This document shows, piece after piece, positions 29,506-36,864 of a stretch of 36,864 bases of DNA. The position numbers were made by a program, and so were the translations under genes. The number at the start of each line of letters is the position of its first letter. Position 1 is the stretch's first letter. The stretch is taken from contig CAMDVX010000003.1 of NCBI GenBank assembly GCA_945877865.1, positions 1-36,864 on the forward strand, given 5' to 3'. The notes beneath the pieces were generated by a model. It was not told the DNA's origin. It saw nothing but the letters and a program-made list of their open reading frames with translations, and did no database searches. This stretch comes from Bifidobacterium breve (GTDB lineage Bacteria > Actinomycetota > Thermoleophilia > Gaiellales > F1-60-MAGs149).

Positions 29506-30288
29506 TTAGGCGCTGGCGAGGCCGCGGGCGCACCAGTCGCTCCACGAGCCCGGGTACAGCTGCGCGTCGTCGCGTCCTGCATCAGCGAGCCGAAGAATCA
29601 GCGCGCAGGCGGTGACGCCAGAGCCGCAGTAGGCGATCGGCGCGTCAGCAGCGCCGAGCACGTCCGTCGTCACAGCATCGGCTGCGTCGAAGGGCGCGTT
29701 GCGTGCGCCCGCGATGTGGCCCGCGACGGGATCGACCGGCTCCACCTCGCCGCTGTAGCGCGCTGGCGCCCGCGCGTCGAGGACGAGGCGGCCCGCGCCC
29801 AGCGCAGCCTGCACGCCGGCCGCGTCGACGACATCGTTGGCGCGCTCCGCACCGAGCGTGAGGTCGCCCGGCTCGGCGTCAGGATCGCCCTGCGCGAGCG
29901 GCTCGAGCCACGCGGCGAGGCCACCCGCCAGCACGCGGCTGGCGACGCCGTGGTGGCGCAGCAGCCACCACGCGCGTGCTGCCCCGCCCATCCCGTCGTC
30001 GTAGAGCACGAGCTCGCGATCGGCGCGCAGCCCGGCGAGGCGCAGCGACGCCGCGAAGGCATCCCGCCCGGGCAGGGGGTGGCGCCCGCCGATGCGGTCC
30101 TCGCGGACGGGCGCGCTGAGGTCGTCGTCGAGGTCGAGCCGCAGGGCACCAGCGATGTGGCCCGCACGAAAGAGGTCGGCGCCCGCGCCGTGCTCGCCGA
30201 GCCGAAAGCGGCAGTCGACGACCTGGCCGCGGCCTGCGGCCAGCAGGTCGCCGAGCTCGGCTGCGTCGATCAACGGGCGGCTGCTCAT
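29506..30288 (-). CDS. Thiosulfate/3-mercaptopyruvate sulfurtransferase (tandem rhodanese)
   Basis: VVDCRFRLGEHGAG, LYDDGMGGAARAWWLLRHHG, AYCGSGVTAC active site. Confidence 0.93.
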   Translation of the reverse strand: MSSRPLIDAAELGDLLAAGRGQVVDCRFRLGEHGAGADLFRAGHIAGALRLDLDDDLSAPVREDRIGGRHPLPGRDAFAASLRLAGLRADRELVLYDDGMGGAARAWWLLRHHGVASRVLAGGLAAWLEPLAQGDPDAEPGDLTLGAERANDVVDAAGVQAALGAGRLVLDARAPARYSGEVEPVDPVAGHIAGARNAPFDAADAVTTDVLGAADAPIAYCGSGVTACALILRLADAGRDDAQLYPGSWSDWCARGLASA

Positions 30289-31214
30289 GGTGCGCTCCTT
30301 GGGGGCGTCAGCCGCGGCTGGATCGTGAGGCCGTTGGCGTGGTCGATGTCGATCTGGATCGTGGCATGGTCGATGCCGAACTCGTCTCGCACCACCGCCT
30401 CGATCGTGTGGAGCATGGCGTGCTGATCGACCCCGGCTTCGACGACGACGTGGGTGGCGAGCGCCGGAAACCCATCGGCGATCGTCCAGACGTGCAGGTC
30501 GTGCACGTCGCGAACGCCCGGGAGTGCAGCGAGGCGCCGACCGATCGCGGTCGGGTCGGTGCCGACCGGCGCCACCTCGAGCAGCACGCGAATCGCGTGT
30601 CGCAGCACGCGGACGGAGGCCACGATGATCAGCGCAGAGACGGCCACGCCGGCGACGCCGTCGGCCTCGTACCAGCCGCTGACGGCGATCACGACGCCGG
30701 CGACGACGGCAGCAGCCGACGCCAGCACGTCGCCCGCGAAGTGCAGCATCGTGGCGTTGAGGTTGAGGTTGTCGCGTGCCCCGGCTCGCAGGAGCAGGAT
30801 CACGGGCACGAGGTTGAGCACGACGCTAATCGCCCCCACCACGGCGACTCCTGAGCCACCCACGGTTGGCGGGTCGGCGATCCTGAGGGCCGACTCCCAG
30901 GCGAGCCAGAGGCTGAGCGCAATCAGGAAGCCCGCGTTGACGGTTGCCGCCAGCACCTCGGCGCGCTTGTAGCCGAAGGTGCGGGCTCCGCTGGCTGGTC
31001 GTCGCGCCAGCCAGGCTGCGCCGAACGCCAGGCCGACGGCGACCCCGTCGGACAGGTTGTGGATGGCGTCGGCTGCGAGCGCCAGCGAGTCGAAGGCGAT
31101 GGCCGAGCCGACCTGCAGCCCGCCGAGCGATACGGTCAGGACCAGCGAGACCCAGAGGGCGCGCCCGGCGCCGTGCGAATGGCCGTGCCCAGAATGGCTG
31201 TGATCGTGTCCCAC
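30285..31214 (-). CDS. Cation diffusion facilitator family transporter
   Basis: His-rich N-terminus GHDHSHSGHGHSHG, LAADAIHNLSDG, HLHVWTI-type DVHDLHVWTIADG; GTG at 31214 preferred to ATG at 31271. Confidence 0.92.
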   Translation of the reverse strand: MGHDHSHSGHGHSHGAGRALWVSLVLTVSLGGLQVGSAIAFDSLALAADAIHNLSDGVAVGLAFGAAWLARRPASGARTFGYKRAEVLAATVNAGFLIALSLWLAWESALRIADPPTVGGSGVAVVGAISVVLNLVPVILLLRAGARDNLNLNATMLHFAGDVLASAAAVVAGVVIAVSGWYEADGVAGVAVSALIIVASVRVLRHAIRVLLEVAPVGTDPTAIGRRLAALPGVRDVHDLHVWTIADGFPALATHVVVEAGVDQHAMLHTIEAVVRDEFGIDHATIQIDIDHANGLTIQPRLTPPRSAP

Positions 31215-31289
31215 GGAGAGAATCGTATCGTGTTGGTGTGTTTTCTTGGTTCCCGCGTATGCTGCACGCATTGAAGGTTTTGAAGGGGG

Positions 31290-32738
31290 ATGAGGGTGTC
31301 TAACAGCACAACGACCGTAACGCTGCTAGCTGGGGATGGTGTCGGCCCGGAGGTGACGGAGGCCGCTCGGCGCATCGTGGATGCGGCGGGCGTCAAGATC
31401 ACGTGGGAGGAGCACGAGGCCGGCGCTGAGGTCTTCAAGAAGGGCCTCGCGACGGGCGTGCCCGACGATACGATCGACTCGATCGAGCGGACGCGCGTCG
31501 TCCTCAAGGGTCCGCTAGAGACCCCGGTCGGCTTCGGCGAGAAGAGCGCGAACGTTACGCTCCGCAAGCTGTTCGAGACCTACGCCAACGTCCGTCCCGT
31601 GCGAGAGATGCCGGGCGTGCCAACGCCGTACTCGGGCCGTGGCATCGACCTGGTGGTCGTCCGCGAGAACGTCGAGGACCTCTACGCAGGCATCGAGCAC
31701 ATGGAGACCCCCGATGTTGCGCAGACGCTCAAGCTGATCTCCCGCAAGGGCTGCGAGAAGATCGTTCGCCTCGCCTACGCGCTGGCCGAGGCTGAGGGCC
31801 GCACGAACGTCGCCTGCGCCACGAAGGCGAACATCATGAAGATGTCCGAGGGCCTCATGAAGCGCACGTTTGAGGAGATCGCGCCCGAGCATCCTGAGAT
31901 CGATTCGTGGCACGTCATCGTCGATAACTGCGCGCACCAGCTGGTCAAGCGCCCCGAGCAGTTCGAGATGATCATCACGACGAACATGAACGGCGACATC
32001 CTCTCCGACCTGACGTCGGCGCTGGTTGGCGGCCTCGGCTTCGCGCCGTCGGCGAACCTCGGCACGGAGGTGGCGATCTTCGAGGCCGTCCATGGCTCCG
32101 CTCCGAAGTACGCGGGCAAGGACTCGATCAACCCGACGGCGATGATCCTCTCTGCTGTCTTGATGCTCCGCCACATCGGCGAGCTCGAGGCCGCCTCGCA
32201 GATCGAGAACGCGGTCATGGCGACGCTCGCCGACGGCGTGCGCACGCGCGACGTGCTCGGCGACGAGGGCAGCGTCGGGACGCGCGCGTACACCGAGGCC
32301 ATCATCGGCAACCTTGGCCGCTCTGCCGAGGCGTGGGAGGCTCGCCCGGTGCAGAAGATCAAGATGCCGGTGCCGAACCCGGCTGCTTCGCTCGTGCACC
32401 CTGATGTCGTCGAGCTGATCGGCCTGGACGTGTTCTTCCAGACGGAGGAGACGCCGGCAGCGGTTGGTGCGGCGGCGGCGGCGCTGGCCGAGGGCTCTGC
32501 GTTTGCGGTCAAGATGGTCGAGTGTCGTGGCACGCAGGTGTGGCCTGCCACGCACGCGCAGCTTGATCCGACGGACGTCATGCGCGCCCGCTTCATCACG
32601 CGCTCCAGCGTGGTGACGGACGAGGATATCCTCGAGCTGCTGCGGCGCTTCAACGAGCGCTTCAGCTGGGTGCACCTCGAGAAGCTGCGGACGTTTGATG
32701 GCGAGCCGTCGTTCTCGCGGGCGCAGGGCGAGTCGTAG
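31290..32738 (+). CDS. icd: Isocitrate dehydrogenase with C-terminal extension (Thermus/Rickettsia type)
   Basis: LLAGDGVGPEVT, VVRENVEDLYAG, NMNGDILSDLTSALVGGLGFAPSANLG, HGSAPKYAGKDSINPTAMI, about 140-aa C-terminal extension. Confidence 0.92.
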   Translation: MRVSNSTTTVTLLAGDGVGPEVTEAARRIVDAAGVKITWEEHEAGAEVFKKGLATGVPDDTIDSIERTRVVLKGPLETPVGFGEKSANVTLRKLFETYANVRPVREMPGVPTPYSGRGIDLVVVRENVEDLYAGIEHMETPDVAQTLKLISRKGCEKIVRLAYALAEAEGRTNVACATKANIMKMSEGLMKRTFEEIAPEHPEIDSWHVIVDNCAHQLVKRPEQFEMIITTNMNGDILSDLTSALVGGLGFAPSANLGTEVAIFEAVHGSAPKYAGKDSINPTAMILSAVLMLRHIGELEAASQIENAVMATLADGVRTRDVLGDEGSVGTRAYTEAIIGNLGRSAEAWEARPVQKIKMPVPNPAASLVHPDVVELIGLDVFFQTEETPAAVGAAAAALAEGSAFAVKMVECRGTQVWPATHAQLDPTDVMRARFITRSSVVTDEDILELLRRFNERFSWVHLEKLRTFDGEPSFSRAQGES

Positions 32739-32778
32739 CGGTTGCTACGGTTAGCCTTCCCGGCCAGGATGTGACGCG

Positions 32779-34098
32779 ATGATCTTCGAGCAGCTCATCA
32801 ACAGCGACCTCGGGTGCGCCTCGTACGTGGTTGGCTGCCAGCAGTCGGGCGAGGCGGTCGTGATCGATCCGGCGCTGGACACGCGGCCCTTGGAGCGCGC
32901 GCTAGAGCGGCACAATGCTCGGCTGATCGGGGTGATCGAGACGCATACGCATGCCGATCACGTCTCGGCGCACGGCATCTTGGCGTTGGAGCACGGCGTT
33001 CCGATCTGGGTGTCGCCGCTCGCCGACGTGGCGTTTCCGCACCAGCCGCTCGTCGATGGCGCCAGCATCAGCGTCGGCAACATCGAGCTCGTGGCGGTCC
33101 ATACGCCGGGGCACCGCCCCGAGCACACGGCGCTGCAGGTCATCGACCACACGCGCTCGGACGAGCCGTGGCTTGCGCTGACGGGCGACAGCCTCTTCGT
33201 TGGCGATGTCGCTCGGCCCGATCTCGCCGTGGCGGGCGAGGAGGGCGCGGTCGGTCTCTACCGGTCGCTGCAGGAGCGCCTGCTGACGATGGCGGATGGG
33301 GTTGAGATCTTCCCGGGGCACGTCGCCGGATCGCTGTGCGGCAAGGGCATGAGCGCGAAGCCATCGACCACGCTGGGCTTTGAGCGTCGCTTCAACGACA
33401 TGCTGCAGCCGATGGGCGAGGCGGCCTTCGTCCAGGCTGCGAACGCGGGGCTGGCACCGAAGCCGCCAAACCTGAGCCGCATCGTCGACCTCAACCGCGG
33501 CCCGCTCGTTGCGCGCCCGCGTCAGCCAGAGCGGCTGTCGACGCTTCCGACCGACGCGCCGCTGCTTGATGTCCGGGCCACGGCAGACGCCATCCATGGC
33601 CTCGTCGCCGGTGCCTACCACGTGCCGGTCAACCAGACGGGGTTCGGCATGCGCGCCGGCTTCCTGCTCAATCCGGACGCGCCTGTCGTGCTGATCGCCG
33701 AGAGCGAGGAGCAGGCGCTGCGTGCAGCTCGTGCGCTGCAGGCGATCGGGCACCTCGCGCAGCGCGGCTGGATCTTGGCCGCTGATGCCCATGGCACCGT
33801 GGTGCTGCCCGCGTTGACGGTCGATGAGTTTCTCGCGGAGCGCGCTGCGGTCCAGATCGTCGATGTCCGCACCGACGATGAGGTCCCTGCCGTGCTGGCG
33901 GGCGCGACGCAGATTCCGCTGCACGTGCTCCACACGGACGCGCTCGCCGGGCTCGATCCCGCGCGGCGCACTGCGGTGATCTGCCAGTCGAGCGCCCGCT
34001 CGGGCATTGGTGCGGCGATCCTCGCCGCGCGCGGCTTCAGCGACGTCCACCCGGTGGTTGGCGGCGGCATGGGCTCGCCGCAGTTCGCGTCTGCCTGA
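32779..34098 (+). CDS. MBL-fold hydrolase fused to two rhodanese-like domains (persulfide dioxygenase-like)
   Basis: THTHADHVSAH, LTGDSLFVGDVARPDL, PGHVAGSLCGKGMSAKPSTTLGFERR; C-terminal AVICQSSARSGIGAAIL. Confidence 0.9.
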   Translation: MIFEQLINSDLGCASYVVGCQQSGEAVVIDPALDTRPLERALERHNARLIGVIETHTHADHVSAHGILALEHGVPIWVSPLADVAFPHQPLVDGASISVGNIELVAVHTPGHRPEHTALQVIDHTRSDEPWLALTGDSLFVGDVARPDLAVAGEEGAVGLYRSLQERLLTMADGVEIFPGHVAGSLCGKGMSAKPSTTLGFERRFNDMLQPMGEAAFVQAANAGLAPKPPNLSRIVDLNRGPLVARPRQPERLSTLPTDAPLLDVRATADAIHGLVAGAYHVPVNQTGFGMRAGFLLNPDAPVVLIAESEEQALRAARALQAIGHLAQRGWILAADAHGTVVLPALTVDEFLAERAAVQIVDVRTDDEVPAVLAGATQIPLHVLHTDALAGLDPARRTAVICQSSARSGIGAAILAARGFSDVHPVVGGGMGSPQFASA

Positions 34099-34148
34099 CG
34101 CTCCTCGTCGCCCGCTGCCGGCGCTGCGCGGCCCGCAGCAAGCGCGCG

Positions 34149-35363
34149 TTAGATCGAGGTCCGCTCGGCGGGGTAGCCGCTTGCGCGAACCTGCTCGAGG
34201 ACCCGATCGCCGTGCGAGCGGTCCTTCGTCTCGACGGTAATGTCGACGGCGGTGTCGGTGACGCGCAGGTCGGTTCCGTCGCGGTGATGGAACATGTCGA
34301 CGATGTTGACGCGCTCGGCCGTGAGGATGTCGAGGAACTCGCGTAGCGCGCCGGGCCGGTCGATCAGGCGGGTGGTAAAGCGCATGTAGCGGCCGGCGGA
34401 TGTCAGCCCGTGCCGCATGATGCCTTGCAGGAGCAGCAGGTCGATGTTGCCGCCGGAGAGGACCACGACGACGCGCTTGCCGCGCACCTCACCAGCGGCT
34501 CCGCTGACGAGCGCGGCGACCCCGGCGGCGCCGGCGCCTTCGACGACGAGCTTCTGCCGCTCGACGAGGAGGGTAATGGCGGCTGCGAGCTGCTCGTCGT
34601 CGACCGTGAGCATGCGCTGCACGTGCTGCTGGACGAGCGGAAAGGTGATGACGCCGGGGCGCTTGACGGCGATGCCGTCGGCGATCGTCGCGGCGGACGT
34701 GGCCGAGCGGATGCCGCCGTCGGCGAGCGATTCGACGAACGGCGAGCAGGCGTGCGATTGGACGCCGACGACCTCCGTGCGCGGGCTGAGGGCCTGCACG
34801 GCCACCGCTAGGCCAGAGATCAGCCCGCCTCCGCCGCAGGGGACGATGACGAGGTCGGGGTCGGGCACCTGGTCGATCAGCTCGAGGCCGACGGTGCCTT
34901 GCCCGGCGATCACGTCCTCATCGTCGAAGGGGGAGATGAAGACGCTGCCTTCCTCGGCGCAGAGCTCCTTTGCTCGTGCGAGCGCATCGTCGAACGTCTG
35001 GCCGGCTAGCTCGATGCGGGCGCCGTAGCCGCGGGTCGCCTCGACCTTCGTTAGCGAGGCGTCGATGGGCATGCAGATGGTGGCGGGCACGCCGAGCGCG
35101 TGGGCGGCGAGCGCGACGCCTTGGGCGTGGTTGCCGGCGCTGGCGGCGATCACGCCGCGAGCGCGCTCGGCCGCGGTCAGCAGCTTGACGCGGTTGGAGG
35201 CGCCACGAATCTTGAAGGAGCCGGTGCGTTGCAGGTTCTCGGCTTTCAGCCAGACGTCCGCCCCCGTCAGATCAGACAGGTAGCGCGAGTGCAGCATTGG
35301 CGTGACGAGCGCGACGCCGTCGATCTCGCGGGCTGCGGCGCGAATTCGCTGCAGGTCGATCAT
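34149..35363 (-). CDS. ilvA: Threonine ammonia-lyase with C-terminal ACT-like domain
   Basis: KAENLQRTGSFKIRGASN, SAGNHAQGVALAA, VPCGGGGLISGLA, VEGAGAAGVAAL, C-terminal DRPGALREFLDIL. Confidence 0.93.
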   Translation of the reverse strand: MIDLQRIRAAAREIDGVALVTPMLHSRYLSDLTGADVWLKAENLQRTGSFKIRGASNRVKLLTAAERARGVIAASAGNHAQGVALAAHALGVPATICMPIDASLTKVEATRGYGARIELAGQTFDDALARAKELCAEEGSVFISPFDDEDVIAGQGTVGLELIDQVPDPDLVIVPCGGGGLISGLAVAVQALSPRTEVVGVQSHACSPFVESLADGGIRSATSAATIADGIAVKRPGVITFPLVQQHVQRMLTVDDEQLAAAITLLVERQKLVVEGAGAAGVAALVSGAAGEVRGKRVVVVLSGGNIDLLLLQGIMRHGLTSAGRYMRFTTRLIDRPGALREFLDILTAERVNIVDMFHHRDGTDLRVTDTAVDITVETKDRSHGDRVLEQVRASGYPAERTSI

Positions 35364-36316
35364 GCCTCACCCCGGACGCGCGCATCGAGGAGGCGCGCGA
35401 CGGCGAGCGGGTCGAGGTGGCCTGCTCGGAGCCCCGTGATGGCCACGCCGACCGCTGGGTCTGCGTCGATCGCCTGCTGCGCCCGCGCGCCGGCTCTGGC
35501 GGCGACGCCCGCGACGATCTCGCGCTCGAGCCCCGCTGCGCGCCGCGCTCGCACGCCGTCGTCTCCGAGCACAGCGCGCTTGCTCAGCACGGCGTCCCAC
35601 AGCTCTGCGCTGCCTTCACCGTTGACTGCGGAGGTCTCGACGAGGGCGGGCGCGCGCTCGGGGTCTGTGCCGAGCGCGAGGCGAAGCTCGCTTCGAAAGT
35701 GGTCCACGCCGGGCAGGTCTCGCTTCGTCAATGCGACGACGTCGGGGATTTCCATTACTCCAGCCTTGATGGCTTGCACGCTATCGCCGCTGCCGGGCTG
35801 GAGCGCCAGCACGACCACGTCGACGAGGTCTGCGATGCGGATGTCGGATTGCCCCGCACCAACGGTCTCGATCAGCACGACGTCGAACCCGGCGGCGTCC
35901 AGCACGGCCGCTGCGAGGACGGTGCCTTCGGCGATTCCACCGAGCCGTCCACGGCTCCCCATCGACCGGAAGAACACGGCGGCGTCGGTGTCGTGCTCCA
36001 CGAGCCGCACCCGATCGCCGAGGACGGCGCCCTGCGAGAACGGGCTGGACGGGTCGACCGCCACGACCCCGACGGTGCAGCCGCGTCGCCGTACCTCGCG
36101 GACGAGCGCTCCGAGCAGCGTCGACTTGCCGGCGCCGGGCGGGCCGGTGAGGCCGACGACCATGGCCCGACCGACGTGTGGCCAGATCGCGGCAACGAGC
36201 GCCGCAGCGGCCGGATGCTCGTCCTCGACCCACGAGATGGCGCGGGCGATTGCGCGCCGATCGCCCGCGACGACGAGCCGCGCGAGCTCCTCGGGTTCTC
36301 GGGTCAGCGCGGCCAT
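35360..36316 (-). CDS. meaB: MeaB/ArgK-type methylmalonyl-CoA mutase-associated GTPase
   Basis: GLTGPPGAGKSTLL, VAVDPSSPFSQGAVLGDRVRL, IETVGAGQSDIRIADLVD, ALTKRDLPG. Confidence 0.95.
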   Translation of the reverse strand: MAALTREPEELARLVVAGDRRAIARAISWVEDEHPAAAALVAAIWPHVGRAMVVGLTGPPGAGKSTLLGALVREVRRRGCTVGVVAVDPSSPFSQGAVLGDRVRLVEHDTDAAVFFRSMGSRGRLGGIAEGTVLAAAVLDAAGFDVVLIETVGAGQSDIRIADLVDVVVLALQPGSGDSVQAIKAGVMEIPDVVALTKRDLPGVDHFRSELRLALGTDPERAPALVETSAVNGEGSAELWDAVLSKRAVLGDDGVRARRAAGLEREIVAGVAARAGARAQQAIDADPAVGVAITGLRAGHLDPLAVARLLDARVRGEA

Positions 36317-36379
36317 GCCGACACGGTAGCGATGCGGGTGTCCGCTCCGCGCGGCTGCTTGGGTCTACTGTTCATTCAT

Positions 36380-36864
36380 ATGGCCGCTGACCTTCCAATC
36401 TTTCCACTCGAGCTCGTGCTTGTCCCCGGCGAGCCGCTGCCGCTGCATATCTTTGAGGAGCGCTATCAGGAGCTCGTCGCCCGCTGCGTCGACGACCACG
36501 AGCCGTTCGTAATCGTCCTCTCCGACCAGGATGGCATGCGCGACGTTGGCTGCACCGCCGAGATCACGGACGTCTCGGAGCGCTTCCCTGATGGCCGCTC
36601 AAACATCGTCGCGCTTGGCCGCAACGTCGTCCGGCTCAGCGGTGTCCATGACGATCACGCCTATCGCTCTGCCCTCGCCGAGGACCTCGCAGACGACCCC
36701 TCGGAGGCGCCGCAAGACCAGCAGGACGACGCGATCGCGATCTACGCCTCGCTCGCGATGGAGCTCGGCGGCTCCGTGCCCGAGGCCCCCACCCCTGGCC
36801 CCGGCCTGTCGTACGCGCTGATCGCCCGCGTCGACCTCGGCCTCGACGTCAAGCAGGCGCTGCT
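36380..36864 (+). CDS. Lon N-terminal (LON substrate-binding) domain protein, truncated by window end
   Basis: MAADLPIFPLELVLVPGEPLPLHIFEERYQELVARC...; open to last base, absent from ORF track because no stop is present. Confidence 0.9.
   Translation, partial: MAADLPIFPLELVLVPGEPLPLHIFEERYQELVARCVDDHEPFVIVLSDQDGMRDVGCTAEITDVSERFPDGRSNIVALGRNVVRLSGVHDDHAYRSALAEDLADDPSEAPQDQQDDAIAIYASLAMELGGSVPEAPTPGPGLSYALIARVDLGLDVKQAL

Noticed and set aside
31215-31271. ATG at 31271 as the CDF transporter start
   Set aside because: Overlaps the likely icd promoter region; the conserved His-rich start GHDHSHSGHGHSHG follows the GTG at 31214.

Overview
High-GC window, probably actinobacterial (Thermoleophilia-like; the lineage is an inference). 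From left to right: (i) the 5' part of one very large minus-strand gene (ATG near 6545, open through base 1, so missing from the ORF track). It encodes a membrane-anchored or secreted mosaic of TIG, FN3-like and BspA-like LRR segments plus three separate blocks of seven 'W..VAYGNGxFVAVG..G.VMTS.DG.TWT' repeats, which looks like three seven-bladed propellers. (ii) SDR oxidoreductase, a hypothetical protein, a small protein with a divergent overlapping start codon, a truncated hybrid aquaporin remnant, an HDAC-like hydrolase, GNAT, enoyl-CoA hydratase, a B12-binding mutase subunit, a lipoprotein, PduO-type cobalamin adenosyltransferase and thiolase. (iii) A complete trpEGDCFBA operon with 4-nt (or equivalent) overlaps at every junction, preceded by a readable attenuation leader: WWW leader peptide MQRFRNEAWWWCQLGRDPVR, a 10-bp antiterminator and an intrinsic terminator. 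(iv) katG. (v) A copper-type locus (two membrane proteins of unknown function, YcnI/DUF1775, CopC-CopD fusion) with a 28-nt perfect palindrome. (vi) Small membrane protein, UDG-family protein, sulfurtransferase, CDF transporter, isocitrate dehydrogenase, MBL-rhodanese protein, threonine ammonia-lyase-MeaB pair, and a 3'-truncated Lon-N domain protein. I saw no rRNA, tRNA, CRISPR array or IS element. The strongest findings are the trp attenuator and its associated mini-ORF, and the three 7-repeat blocks of the giant protein.
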